Assembly (NCBI RefSeq): GCF_001685355.1
Contig: NZ_CP016438.1
Coordinates: 7,502,001-7,566,000 of the forward strand
Length of the DNA: 64,000 nt
Origin: Streptomyces lincolnensis
GTDB taxonomy: Bacteria; Actinomycetota; Actinomycetes; Streptomycetales; Streptomycetaceae
Direction: 5' to 3'
Within the stretch, counting starts at the first letter, position 1. Each line of letters opens with the position of its first letter. A model generated the notes under the pieces. The model was not told the DNA's origin. It made no database searches and worked only from the letters and a program-made list of their open reading frames with translations. The translations under genes and the position numbers were made by a program. Positions 9,743 through 19,490 of this stretch are shown here, piece by piece.

Positions 9743-9796
9743 CTGCCTGCGGTTTGTCCGGCGGGCGTGAGCTCGGCTGGCCTCGTCCCTGCGCGG

Positions 9797-12418
9797 CTAT
9801 GAAAAGTCGTCTTCGTCATCTTGGGCCTCGCCGTCACCAGGGTCGTGGCTGCGGAAGTCGGGATGGTCCTGGTCGGTCTTGTAGGCGAGATGGAGCGGGG
9901 CCGGACGTAGCGTGCGGTGATCCCACGCGACGGCCTGGTCGCATTGCCGGGCGATGAACGCGACGAGGTCGCCGGGGCGCCAGGTGCCTGGTGTGGGGAC
10001 GGTGAGCTCGATGCGACTGGTGGCGTGGAGGTCCTTGTTCATGGGGTTGTAGGTGAGGGCGCTGAAATCGTCGCGGGTTCGCTTGTTGCCTTCGCGCAGC
10101 ATGGGGGAGTTTCCGGCTTGCTGGCGTGATTGTTGCGTGAGCAGCCACACGGTCTCGTGGGGGTGATGCTTCTCGAAGATGAGGGTGCGCCGGTAGGTGG
10201 GGTTCATTGTGGTGAGGTTGTCGACACTGTCGCGGTAGACGGTTGCCGGCCGCGCTGCATGGTGTCCGAAGGCGATGCGTACAGTGGCGACGTCGATGCC
10301 GTCGCGGGCGAGGCCGCGTCCGGGGCGCGGCGTGGTGCGGAAGGGATTGTCATCGAGGGCCGGATAGATGCTGCGACTGCCTTCTTTGTCCAGGACGAGG
10401 ACGACACGATTGCTGCCCTCGGGCAGGACGAGGTTGTCGAGGGCGGTCTCGATGTGGTCGCGGACGGCCCGAGCGCCGTCGCCGTTGCGTCCCCAGCGCT
10501 CGCTGCCGATCTCTGAGGAGTGGAATAGAGCACGTCCCTCCGCGATGCGCAGCCACTGCCCGTCTTGGTACATCTCGGTGTACGGCGGGGCCTGAGCTTC
10601 GGGAGTGAAGTGCATTGCGACGAGGCAGGCGACGAGTTTGGGGCTGCGGTAACCCTGGCCTCGTACTCGCTTGTAGACGTGTCGGCGCAAGTGGATGCCG
10701 ACCACGGTCACGGGCTCTGTTAGCGGCGCATCCATGGACACTTCGGCCGTGGTACAGATAGCACGAGAAAGACGGTCGTCGATGATGCCGGCGTCCTGGA
10801 AGATGTGGCGCAGGGCCGCACTGGCGGGAAAGTCGGTGTCCTCTGCTCGCGGCGGGGTGTCGGTCTTGACGAGGAACTGGCTGACGATCCTGCTGGCACC
10901 GAGTGCCTTGCGGGTGGCGGGTTTACCGTCGTGGGGGACGGGCTTGCCGTCCCAGGTGGTCTCGCAGATGACGGCGATGAGCTGGTCGGGGTCGCTGACC
11001 TGGAGGGCGCTGTGGCTGCGGATGAGCGCTGCGCGGTCATGGCGGCCGTGCATGGTCAGTTCGGGCAGCTTCCGGAACTCCAGCGTGACGGTGGGGGCGA
11101 CGTCGACGATCTGCCCATCGAAAGCCGTTGCCCGGTCGGCCAGCGCAGCAGGTGTCGCAATCCCGTAGTCCGCCCGGAGCTGACGCAGAATCCGGAGCGG
11201 GGTGCTGTCTGCGGAGTACACCACCACCAGGCGCAGTGACTTCCATCCGGCCGCCTCCACGGCCTGTGGCAGTTTGCTGCGGAGGATGGGGCCACTGGTG
11301 ATGCTCTTGCCCGGGATGGTGTGGCGCGAGGCGTCGTAGATGATCGGTTGGACGCCGAGGGCCTCGGCGATGTGGGTGGTCATGCGGAGGGTGAAGTAGG
11401 CACCGACGCCTTTGCCGACCAGATGCTTGCCCTTGTTACGGAAGACCGCTCGGACACGGTCGAGAGCGCCGTCAGCGTTGACGGGCAACGTGACCGGTTT
11501 GAGGCCGCACGCTTGGACGATGGCCGCGGTGTGTCCGCGGAAAGTCGTCTTCCAGGTGAGGCGCCCGTCCTTGTCGGTGATCTTTTCGCCGTCGGGGCCG
11601 GTGTGGGGGAGATGACGGACCGGGACGCGCAGCAATGTGTCGAACTGGGGGTGCTTGAGCATGACGGTCTTGACGTTGCGCCAGTGGTCGGCGACGCGGG
11701 TGACGTGGCAGTCGAAGCGCAAGATGGGGTCGGGCAGACCGCGTTGGGTCTCACCGGTGACCGAGACGTAGGCCATCGCCCAGCCGGTGCGTTCGTTGGC
11801 TCGGCCCTGGTAGATGGTGCGGTAGTACGGGTAGTCCCAGGCCACGAGTCGTTTGGCGTCGTGGGCGAGCGCCACTCGGAAGGACGTGGCCGGCTGGTCG
11901 GGGTGCTGCTGGTCGATCATGGGACGGGCTGCCAGTTGCTGGATGGCGGCCCAGCCTGCGGCGTCCTTCCACCACCAAGGTCCGGTGATGTAGCCGCTGT
12001 CGTCGCGCTGTAGGACGTCGGCGAGGGGGCGGCAGCTCGCATTGAGGAAGTCGATGTGCTCGCTCAGGAGTTGGTTCTTGAGGTTGGAGAAGTACAGCTT
12101 CTGCCAGGTGTCGAAGCAGCGCTTGGTGAGCTTGGCATCAAGGGGGCCGTCGGCGACGATCAGGCTCTGAGGCTCGTTGGGCCCGGCGCTGCGTCGCCGC
12201 GAGATCGTGAAGACGATCATGCGTCCGGTGGCGGTGCCCAGGGCCACGCGCAGGGCACCGTGCGGGGTGCGGAAGCCTTCGTCGGGGTCCCACTGGCGTT
12301 CGCAGACTTCCCACAAGTCCTCGAACTCGGGGGTGAGCGGGTAGAACCACACCTGTCCCATCAGTTCAGGGCTGAGGGGGAAGTCGGCAGTGTAGAGGCG
12401 GGTGGGTGCGGCGGCCAT
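9797..12418 (-). CDS. pPIWI-RE family Argonaute/PIWI-like protein
   Basis: 873-aa protein, last gene of a three-gene operon with a DinG-type helicase and a restriction-endonuclease-fold protein. That trio defines the pPIWI-RE systems predicted to use nucleic-acid guides against plasmids or phages. The N-terminal half (VWFYPLTPEF, VALGTATGRMIVFTISRR) fits the alpha/beta module that precedes the PIWI domain, and no PAZ domain is apparent. The C-terminal half, from about residue 560 (TVVGIHLRRHVYKR) through NRVVLVLDKEG to TLIFEKHHPHETVWLL, has the RNase-H-like strand pattern and the late Arg/Glu-rich region of the family. I cannot assign a full DEDX catalytic tetrad; His where a first Asp might sit (GIH) raises the possibility of a non-cleaving PIWI. 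The start overlaps the helicase stop by 1 nt. Confidence 0.82.
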   Translation of the reverse strand: MAAAPTRLYTADFPLSPELMGQVWFYPLTPEFEDLWEVCERQWDPDEGFRTPHGALRVALGTATGRMIVFTISRRRSAGPNEPQSLIVADGPLDAKLTKRCFDTWQKLYFSNLKNQLLSEHIDFLNASCRPLADVLQRDDSGYITGPWWWKDAAGWAAIQQLAARPMIDQQHPDQPATSFRVALAHDAKRLVAWDYPYYRTIYQGRANERTGWAMAYVSVTGETQRGLPDPILRFDCHVTRVADHWRNVKTVMLKHPQFDTLLRVPVRHLPHTGPDGEKITDKDGRLTWKTTFRGHTAAIVQACGLKPVTLPVNADGALDRVRAVFRNKGKHLVGKGVGAYFTLRMTTHIAEALGVQPIIYDASRHTIPGKSITSGPILRSKLPQAVEAAGWKSLRLVVVYSADSTPLRILRQLRADYGIATPAALADRATAFDGQIVDVAPTVTLEFRKLPELTMHGRHDRAALIRSHSALQVSDPDQLIAVICETTWDGKPVPHDGKPATRKALGASRIVSQFLVKTDTPPRAEDTDFPASAALRHIFQDAGIIDDRLSRAICTTAEVSMDAPLTEPVTVVGIHLRRHVYKRVRGQGYRSPKLVACLVAMHFTPEAQAPPYTEMYQDGQWLRIAEGRALFHSSEIGSERWGRNGDGARAVRDHIETALDNLVLPEGSNRVVLVLDKEGSRSIYPALDDNPFRTTPRPGRGLARDGIDVATVRIAFGHHAARPATVYRDSVDNLTTMNPTYRRTLIFEKHHPHETVWLLTQQSRQQAGNSPMLREGNKRTRDDFSALTYNPMNKDLHATSRIELTVPTPGTWRPGDLVAFIARQCDQAVAWDHRTLRPAPLHLAYKTDQDHPDFRSHDPGDGEAQDDEDDFS

Positions 12419-15400
12419 CAGGGGTTGGTCCTCTCGTCGGCGAAGTCGAAGATCGCGGTGAGGGTGTTTCCGTAGATGTTCTGGAGCAGTTCTAGCTGCC
12501 CGGTCTTGGCCCAGCCGTGGCGCAATTCCCGGATGAGCCGCGGCAGGTCGCTGCCGCTTGCGGTGTTGTGGAAGGCGTGGTCGGCGAGGTAGAGGACGCC
12601 CTGGTCGCCGCCCCGCCGTACGCGGCCGCCGAGCTGGATAATGCCGATGAGCATTTCGGCGACGATCGACAGGCGCACTTGGTTGGGCAGGGACTGAAAG
12701 AAGTGATGGCTGCGGAAGAGTTCTTCGTGGACAGCGCCGGAGGTGCGGGAGAGTTCGCGGAGCATTTCGGCGGGATCTTGCGAGCGGTTCAGGGTGCTGT
12801 AGGCGCGGCTGGAGATGAGCGCCAGGAGTTGAGCGGGTTCGTCCATCAGCGGGATCGGGCGGACGGCGAGGATGACTTCGCCGACCAGGGAGCGCCCGCT
12901 GTGGTCGACCATGTTCAGTCCACGTTCGGCGATGGCGAGCGGCGCGATGAGGATCTTGGCGCTGTTGTGGTGCGGGAAGCGTTCCAGAGCGTCCGAGGGG
13001 ATCTCATGCCAGGCGGGGCGTCGCCGGAAGTGCGCCGGGACGGCACTCTCAGTCTCGGTGCGGGCGGCGACAGCAATGCTGTCAGGGTCCGCACCGGCGG
13101 AAATCATGCCTTCGGCGAGCTGGCCGGCCCCGACGTAGGAGGTGCAGGCGACCAGGATGCGGGCTCGGTGCGCGGTGTTCGCGCGGCTGCCCAGCTTCTT
13201 CAGATGCTGCACGATGTGGGACCACAAGGCGCGTCCCATCTGCTGGTGGGCGTGGTCCCGGTGAATGTCTGATGTGCCGGAGATTCGGATGGGGTTGTTG
13301 CGCTCGTCCACCAGGGGCAGCGGCTTCAGCACCAGGGAGCCGGTGATGTCGTCAGGCACGTACCAGGTCGGTGGGGTAATGAGGTGGTGCATGGTGCCGC
13401 CGGGCATGTGGGCGGTCGCCGAGAGTCCCAGCACGATGCGGGGTTGCCCGCACAGTGCCAGCGCGGTGGTGTCGCCGAGCTGAGCGGTGTAGGCGTGCGG
13501 GTCGCCGGCGAAGGAGGTCAGGGCGAGTTCGGTGCGGTGCTTGTCCTCGATGTCATGAATGGCGGTGAAACCGAAGACTGGTGCCCCAAGCGGGCCATAG
13601 GGGGCGGCGTGCCACTGCTTGTTGTCGTCCAGCATCTCGGCGAGTTCGTTGGCTGCAGTGATGCCGGATGCCTTCAGAGAGGTTCCGAAGCGGGTCACGT
13701 ACTCGATCTGGGCGCGGATCTGCTCCAGGTACGCCCGCCGCACCAAGAGGTCGACCAAGAGTTCGCGGTCGTCGTCGTCAAGACCTCTATCCAGAAGCGG
13801 AGTTATGGTGGATGCGATCCGCGCGTGCACGCCGTCGAAGACGGGATCTGCGCCTTCGCGTAGGGCCGTGGTGTCAAGCAGTTCAGTGCGCAACCGTGCC
13901 AGGGTCTCCCAGCTGCTGTTGCCGACGCCGGGGATGGCCGGGACAGTCGACTCGGTGAGCTGAGCATCTTCGCTGGGGTTGAACAACTGGCGGAAGGTGT
14001 CGATCTGTTCGCGGGTGGGGGAGGAATCCTCCGGGGTGCGCCACAGGCGGGCGGTACACCACGCATCCCAGCGGCGCGGGATGATCAATCGGCGGCGCGC
14101 GAGTTGCTGGCGGCTGCGTTCGTTGGGGCCGCGTTGGGCGATGCGTCCGTTGGCCGCGTTGCTCACGTAGCTCTCCGACAAGAATCGCGCCTGAGTGATC
14201 TTGGGGTGGATGTAGCGCTCGAGCTCGTACATCAACGACCCGGCTCGGACGCTGAACTGGTCGTGGAGTTCTTGGAGGGCACTGGGCTGCCTGCTGCCGT
14301 ACCGGGCAAGGGTGACGTGATGGGCGCTCTTGGCGAACCCGGTGGCCTGGAAGGCGTCCGCCTCGTCGATAAGCAGGACATGGGTGAGACGCAGCAGCGC
14401 CTCCTCGACGCTCATGTGGTTGCGCTGCTGCCCCTCGGCCAGCACCGGGACATGGAGACGGCCGGACATGAGATTGATGTGGTTGGTGACGATGATGTTC
14501 GCGCTGTCGAGTGCGAGCTGGTGGCGGTGTTTGCCACAGTGGGCGTACCAGGGACAGCGGTGTCGACGGACCTCGCCAGTGTCCGCGTCGATACCCTCGA
14601 AGTCCGAGCAGCGCTCGCGCCCGGGCTGCCACAAATCGACGTCCTGGGTGTTGGTGGACCTCGCCTGCATACCGCAGCCGTACGAGAACTCGGAGAACGC
14701 CTGATCCGCCTCAACGAGTCGGCCCTCCTCCAGGTGACTGCGAGCGGCCTTCTCCGCCTCTGCCTGCATGCTGTTCGGCGAGATCAGCGGGACAACCACC
14801 GCGTCAGCGTGACCGAGCTCTTTGAGCTCCACACGCAGGGCATGGGTGAAGGCGAGCACGCTGTCATTGCGCGGCACCACGATCCCGGTCACATAGCCGT
14901 TCAGGACACCCCACTCGGCCAGCAACTTCGCCAGAACACTCTTACCGGAGCCGGTGCAAGCGCTGAGTACCTTGATGAGCCCGGCGTTGAGCACGAGGTC
15001 CTTCTCGGTGAGCAAGGAGCCGTCGGCGTGACGGATGTATTGGAAGAGCCGGTCCAAACTCTGACGCCGGTAGCTTTGACCGAAGGCCCGATCCAACGAG
15101 TCGGCAATCGACCGAAGGGCCTCGATCGGCACGGACAGCACCAGGCATTCGCGGGGCTTGCCGAAGTCCGGCAACGGCGTCTCAACGTGGGGTACATCGA
15201 GGACGTAGTGGGCCTGGATGACCCCGTTGCCTGGTCTGCTCGGATCGGGGATCTGCGTGCCGATACGGAAGTGCCCCTGAAGGGCCAGTGGGCGGCTGCG
15301 CCCCTCGTCGAGCGCGGCGGCACGGTCATCAAGGATCTCCAGGACCTCGTCCACCAGTGAGCCAAGGTGCTGGTGGACCGGCTCAGTCACCAGGTACAGC

Positions 15401-15726
15401 TCGTCATCGAGGAGGGCGAACCCCTCCGGAATCTCGGGCGAGTTGAACAGCTCTTCGACGGCACGGCGAAACGCACTCAGGATCGCCAGCCGCCCGGTGC
15501 GGTGCAGCAGGAGCCGCGTGACTCGCCGCGTGTCCTCAGGCGACAGATCCGGATAGCTGTTCCACAAGTGGGTGTGTCCCGAGACAAGGAAGTGTGCGTC
15601 CCGAATCGCAGTCGCGTGCCGAAAGGAGTCGTCACTGCGGTTGGGGAACAGCCGGGCGGCCAAGGCGAGCGCGGCCACAGCGCTCAAGCGCTGCACGCTC
15701 ATCGAGGAAAGAGGACGGCTGTTCAC
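12418..15726 (-). CDS. DinG/XPD-type helicase of the pPIWI-RE system
   Basis: 1102-aa superfamily 2 helicase. Walker A is SACTGSGKS (about 255-263) and the DEAD box is LLIDEADAF (about 454-457). Between them four cysteines (C351, C373, C391, C397) are positioned like the Fe-S cluster of XPD/DinG 5'-3' helicases, followed by ANIIVTNHINLM, another family mark. Motif VI is in IIQLGGRVRRGG. The N-terminal ~240 residues have no motif I can name. GTG 15726 overlaps the stop of the upstream endonuclease gene by 4 nt (GTGA), and its own stop overlaps the pPIWI start. It presumably unwinds target DNA for PIWI or endonuclease action; that is inference from the conserved three-gene arrangement. Confidence 0.88.
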   Translation of the reverse strand: MNSRPLSSMSVQRLSAVAALALAARLFPNRSDDSFRHATAIRDAHFLVSGHTHLWNSYPDLSPEDTRRVTRLLLHRTGRLAILSAFRRAVEELFNSPEIPEGFALLDDELYLVTEPVHQHLGSLVDEVLEILDDRAAALDEGRSRPLALQGHFRIGTQIPDPSRPGNGVIQAHYVLDVPHVETPLPDFGKPRECLVLSVPIEALRSIADSLDRAFGQSYRRQSLDRLFQYIRHADGSLLTEKDLVLNAGLIKVLSACTGSGKSVLAKLLAEWGVLNGYVTGIVVPRNDSVLAFTHALRVELKELGHADAVVVPLISPNSMQAEAEKAARSHLEEGRLVEADQAFSEFSYGCGMQARSTNTQDVDLWQPGRERCSDFEGIDADTGEVRRHRCPWYAHCGKHRHQLALDSANIIVTNHINLMSGRLHVPVLAEGQQRNHMSVEEALLRLTHVLLIDEADAFQATGFAKSAHHVTLARYGSRQPSALQELHDQFSVRAGSLMYELERYIHPKITQARFLSESYVSNAANGRIAQRGPNERSRQQLARRRLIIPRRWDAWCTARLWRTPEDSSPTREQIDTFRQLFNPSEDAQLTESTVPAIPGVGNSSWETLARLRTELLDTTALREGADPVFDGVHARIASTITPLLDRGLDDDDRELLVDLLVRRAYLEQIRAQIEYVTRFGTSLKASGITAANELAEMLDDNKQWHAAPYGPLGAPVFGFTAIHDIEDKHRTELALTSFAGDPHAYTAQLGDTTALALCGQPRIVLGLSATAHMPGGTMHHLITPPTWYVPDDITGSLVLKPLPLVDERNNPIRISGTSDIHRDHAHQQMGRALWSHIVQHLKKLGSRANTAHRARILVACTSYVGAGQLAEGMISAGADPDSIAVAARTETESAVPAHFRRRPAWHEIPSDALERFPHHNSAKILIAPLAIAERGLNMVDHSGRSLVGEVILAVRPIPLMDEPAQLLALISSRAYSTLNRSQDPAEMLRELSRTSGAVHEELFRSHHFFQSLPNQVRLSIVAEMLIGIIQLGGRVRRGGDQGVLYLADHAFHNTASGSDLPRLIRELRHGWAKTGQLELLQNIYGNTLTAIFDFADERTNP

Positions 15727-16901
15727 TGCGCCTCCTTGAGAGCCTTGCCGACAAGGGTCTTGAACGCGCGGACGGTCCGGACCTCATAGCGCCCGGTCGG
15801 CAAGGACCGGCGCAGCTGCGCGACCTGCCAGGACCGGTAGTCGGGAACGACCACGTGCCGGGCTCGTGGCGGCCTGGCGACGATCTGGGACGGGGACCTG
15901 GTGTCCTTGAGGTCCACCTCGAAGACACTGTTGCCAGCCCGGACGCTGATGTCCCACCGGTCCTTGTGCGGCCACTTCGTGATCGCGTCGCCATCGATGT
16001 CGGCCTGCTCGGCCAGCCATCCCATCAGTGACACCTCGGTGATGCCGGGGACGGTGATGTAGCGCCAGACGGCTTCGTGCAGACACACTGCCTCGGCTGC
16101 GTGAACTGCGAGGGCCGGCAATGGGCCGCGTACACGCGGAGCCCCGCCAGTGTCGTGCTCCTGAATGATGGTGAACTGCCCGACATGCTGCGGATACCGG
16201 CACGCCAGCAGGGAGCCGCGCACGTGCATCGGCCAAAGGCAGACAGGGCAGGGCACATACCAGGCGTTCTGCCCGGAGACGAACTGGCGATCAGGCGGCA
16301 GCGGTTCGTACGCCTCGGTGTGCAGGGCCCCACGCTCGTGCATTTCGTCGCTGACCTGCTCAACGGTGCCCGCGGGCACTTCGATCAGCATTTGCCGTGT
16401 GGCGACGTACTCGTTCTGCCCCGCAGATGAGAGAACCAGATAGACAGAGCGTTCGACCTTCTCAAAGGTTTGCTGAGCCCACCGCGGCACCCAATCGATC
16501 CCGGCTTCGTGGTTCTCGAAGAGGGCCTCGCTGTAATCGGATCCGTACTCGATGGCCTCGCCGGTCAACAGGCCATCGTGGCCCAAGATGCTGAACGAGC
16601 CGAGCTCGCTTGGAACGAGATCCCATCGCAGCGGGACCCATGCCCGCATGGGGTGTCGCAAGGCGGCAATCAAATCTGAGGGCGTCGGGGGAGCTGCCGC
16701 AGGAGGCAGCAGGCTCAGGAACACCCCGTGCATCCGTGACACCTCGCGCCATGCGGCAGGATCCTCGTGCCGGGTGGCGAAGGCACGGGCTGCCCGCAGT
16801 GCAGTCGTGGTCAGATCACCGACGAGCTTTGTCGTCGGGGCCCCTCCACTCATCTCTACCGGGGATGGTTGCCTCGGGACCTGTGATGGTTCCTGCGTCA
16901 T
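15723..16901 (-). CDS. PD-(D/E)xK endonuclease-fold protein of the pPIWI-RE system
   Basis: About 392 aa. The C-terminal domain contains WDISVRAGNSVFEVDLKD, a beta-hairpin with Asp and D-L-K in the arrangement of a PD-(D/E)xK active site, followed by a strand ARHVVVPDYRSW. A treble-clef or ribbon-like zinc site precedes it (CPVCLWPMH, then LLACRYPQH). The N-terminal half is mostly unrecognised. This is the REase component expected with pPIWI-RE and a DinG helicase. First gene of the operon. The start is uncertain: ATG 16901 is used here, GTG 16970 would add 23 residues, and ATG 16853 would remove 16. None has a strong ribosome-binding site. Confidence 0.78.
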   Translation of the reverse strand: MTQEPSQVPRQPSPVEMSGGAPTTKLVGDLTTTALRAARAFATRHEDPAAWREVSRMHGVFLSLLPPAAAPPTPSDLIAALRHPMRAWVPLRWDLVPSELGSFSILGHDGLLTGEAIEYGSDYSEALFENHEAGIDWVPRWAQQTFEKVERSVYLVLSSAGQNEYVATRQMLIEVPAGTVEQVSDEMHERGALHTEAYEPLPPDRQFVSGQNAWYVPCPVCLWPMHVRGSLLACRYPQHVGQFTIIQEHDTGGAPRVRGPLPALAVHAAEAVCLHEAVWRYITVPGITEVSLMGWLAEQADIDGDAITKWPHKDRWDISVRAGNSVFEVDLKDTRSPSQIVARPPRARHVVVPDYRSWQVAQLRRSLPTGRYEVRTVRAFKTLVGKALKEAQ

Positions 16902-17265
16902 GGCAGATGATGATGAACCCACCCACTGACACCGGTTGAGGGCAAGAGTCATTTTCGGCCTAAAACTCACCTGCTCTCATCGCGTTGGAGCCCACTCCTG
17001 ACCTTGTGCAATGGTCAAGGCGGCACGAAGGAGTGACCGGAAACGAACGCGGTGAGAAAGGAAAGCTGGCGGAAACCCAATACGGCCAGGGCCGCATTGT
17101 CAGACCTATCCGGTAGTGGGGTCTAGCGTCCGTCTGCCGGAGCGGCGGCCTCGCCACACGTAGCGACATGGCCGCAGGGCGGCCTGCATGACCGACCGGC
17201 ACCAGTCCAAGAAGCCGGGGCGAGACGCCCATGCACATCGAAGGTTCCAGCCACTTGCTCAGCCC
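16902..17265. other. Intergenic region: promoter of the pPIWI-RE operon and end of the BREX operon
   Basis: 364 bp without a credible gene. It separates the leftward pPIWI-RE operon from the 3' end of brxHI, also leftward. It should carry the pPIWI-RE promoter, but no confident -10/-35 pair is visible, and I see no strong terminator hairpin. Confidence 0.5.
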
Positions 17266-19422
17266 TCAACCGCCCCACTCGACCCGCACGGGCTCCCGGG
17301 CTGCGGCGAGGGCGCCCTCGAAGTCGGCGAGGCGCTCGGCGAGGGTGGCCGTGGCGATGCGCGGAGGCAGGGCCACCGAGAACTTCAGGCCGCGTACGGC
17401 GCGAGGGTCGACCGTGGGCAGTGTGAGGGAGTCGGGGAGTTCGGCGCGGGCTGCTTTCCAGTCTGCGAGGGAGAGGTCCTGGCGTAGCCGGATATGGGTG
17501 TCGGTGGGGCGCTGTACTGGGTCGGCGAGGTTGCCGAGGGAAGATGCGAGTGTGGCGTTGGCGCGGTAGCCGGCCCAGGTCCACCAACGGGCGGCGTCTG
17601 CGTCTCGGACCAACAGGGTGCCCGCCGGGTGTACTTCGTGGGGTGCGCGGTCCATGCGGAGTTCGGCGAGGGTCGCTGTGGCGCGGCGGGTGAGCTTGAC
17701 GTCGGGGTCGCTGCCCAGCAGGACCTCGCGCATCGCGCGGGTCAGTGCGTACGACAGGCCACGGGCCTCGCTGCCCTGCCATTTGGCAACGCCACCGTCC
17801 TCGACCGGTTCGACGAAGGCGCGGCGCCGTGCCCAGTCGATGAAGGTGACCTGCCAGCTGCGGCCGGCCAGGAGTAGCCGCCGTGGTCCCTGGCGCTCCT
17901 CAGTGAGGACGGACGGGTCCGTGGTGCCGATCTCGGTGCGCCCGGCGAGCACGGTGAACTCGGGGGGTGCGGTGAACGAGGCGGTCAGCTCCATGAAGTG
18001 GCGTCGGCCGAAGTGCTTTTCGGCCTCGGGGCCGATGAACAGCATGCCGCCGTCGCTGTCGAGGAAGCCCTCGGATACCAAGTGCGACAGGAGGGGCGCG
18101 GCGGAGCGGTCGAAGGGCGCCAGGCCGTTCCATTGCTCGGGCCACAGACGGTCGCCCATGCGATGTTCCTGCAGGGTGACGGCAAGGAGTTGTTGTGCGA
18201 CGAGGTGGCGGGGTGAAGGTGGCGGGGTGACGGGTTCCACCCAGCCGCGGGCCCAGAGGGAGAGCAGACCGGCTGCTTGGAGCAGCATGTCGGGGCGGGT
18301 GGCGAGGAACAGGCAGTTGCGGGATGTGCCAGCGCGGCGTCCGGTGCGGCCGATGCGCTGCAGGAAGGAAGCCACGCTGCCGGGGGAGTCGATCTGGATG
18401 ACGCGGTCGAGGTCGCCGACGTCGATGCCGAGCTCCAGGGTGGAGGTGGAGACGATGACGCAGTCGCGGGCTTCCGCGAACGCCTGCTCGGAACGGGCGC
18501 GTTCGTCGGTGGAGAGTGAGGCGTGAGAGAGGAATACGGTGACGTCGCGGGCGCGGAGTGCGGCGCCGAGTTCCTCCACCTGTTTGCGGGAGTCGCAGAA
18601 GACGAGCCGTTTCTCGCTCTGGTGCAGAGCGGAGATCACCTTGGCTGCGTTGGCGAGAGAGCCGACGTAGTCGAGCTCCACTTCCCCTGCGGGGCGCGGG
18701 AGTTCGGTGGTACTCGCGGCGTCGGTGGTTGCGGGCAGGGTGACGCCAGGTGCGACGACTCGGCCGGGCCGGTCGGCGGGGCTTGCTCCCTGGAGCCAGG
18801 TGAGGAGCGTGTCGGGATTGCCGACGGTGGCTGAGAGGCCGACGCGCTGGATGCGATGGCCGGTCAGTCGCTCCAGGCGTTCCAGTACGGCGAGCAGGTG
18901 CCAGCCGCGGTCGTCCCCTGCGAAGGCGTGCACCTCGTCGACGACGACAGCCCGTACCCCTCCCAACATGTGGGCGTGGTCGGTCTTGACGCTGATCAGC
19001 ATCGCTTCGAGTGACTCGGGCGTGGTGAGCAGGAAGTCGGGGGAGTCGGTGCGGATGCGGCGGCGTACGGACTCCGGGGTGTCGCCATGCCAGAGGGCGG
19101 CTCGGCGTCCAAGCCACTGGGCGTAGCTGTCGACCCGGTGCACCAGGTTGTTCAGGAGCGCTTTGAGCGGGGCGAGGTAGAGCACCGAGGTGCCGGTCCA
19201 ACGGTTCTCCCGCATGGCAGAGAGCAGCGGGAACGTGGCGGCTTCGGTTTTCCCGCCGGCGGTCGGCGCGAGCAGGATCGCGTCTTCGCCGTCCATCAGC
19301 GGGCCAACGGCAGCCTTCTGCAGTGGGCGCAGATCGGGCCAGCCAAGCGTGTTGACGATGTGGTGCAGGACCACCGGATCGAGGCGGTCCACCGGGTCGG
19401 TACCGCTGGGCTGCTCCTGCAC
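17266..19422 (-). CDS. brxHI: BREX type 2 helicase BrxHI (Lhr-like)
   Basis: 718-aa SF2 helicase of the Lhr type, last gene of the BREX type 2 operon. Motifs in order: Walker A APTAGGKT (52-59), LYLAPLKAL (Ia), LLTTPESLE (Ib), Walker B VVVDEVHAFAGD (DEVH at 162-165), GLSATVGNP (motif III, SAT), VSTSTLELGIDVGDLD, and motif VI QRIGRTGRRAG (355-365). A C-terminal winged-helix and Lhr-core-like region follows. The combination of this helicase with a BrxD ATPase, PglZ, PglY, PglX and PglW is the type 2 BREX composition. It starts 68 nt after the brxD stop. Confidence 0.9.
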   Translation of the reverse strand: MQEQPSGTDPVDRLDPVVLHHIVNTLGWPDLRPLQKAAVGPLMDGEDAILLAPTAGGKTEAATFPLLSAMRENRWTGTSVLYLAPLKALLNNLVHRVDSYAQWLGRRAALWHGDTPESVRRRIRTDSPDFLLTTPESLEAMLISVKTDHAHMLGGVRAVVVDEVHAFAGDDRGWHLLAVLERLERLTGHRIQRVGLSATVGNPDTLLTWLQGASPADRPGRVVAPGVTLPATTDAASTTELPRPAGEVELDYVGSLANAAKVISALHQSEKRLVFCDSRKQVEELGAALRARDVTVFLSHASLSTDERARSEQAFAEARDCVIVSTSTLELGIDVGDLDRVIQIDSPGSVASFLQRIGRTGRRAGTSRNCLFLATRPDMLLQAAGLLSLWARGWVEPVTPPPSPRHLVAQQLLAVTLQEHRMGDRLWPEQWNGLAPFDRSAAPLLSHLVSEGFLDSDGGMLFIGPEAEKHFGRRHFMELTASFTAPPEFTVLAGRTEIGTTDPSVLTEERQGPRRLLLAGRSWQVTFIDWARRRAFVEPVEDGGVAKWQGSEARGLSYALTRAMREVLLGSDPDVKLTRRATATLAELRMDRAPHEVHPAGTLLVRDADAARWWTWAGYRANATLASSLGNLADPVQRPTDTHIRLRQDLSLADWKAARAELPDSLTLPTVDPRAVRGLKFSVALPPRIATATLAERLADFEGALAAAREPVRVEWGG

Positions 19423-19490
19423 GTCGGTGACTCCTGCGATGGTCGTCAGAGTTCGGGACTCCGGAGGATGGGGCTACGGCGAGCCGGCCC

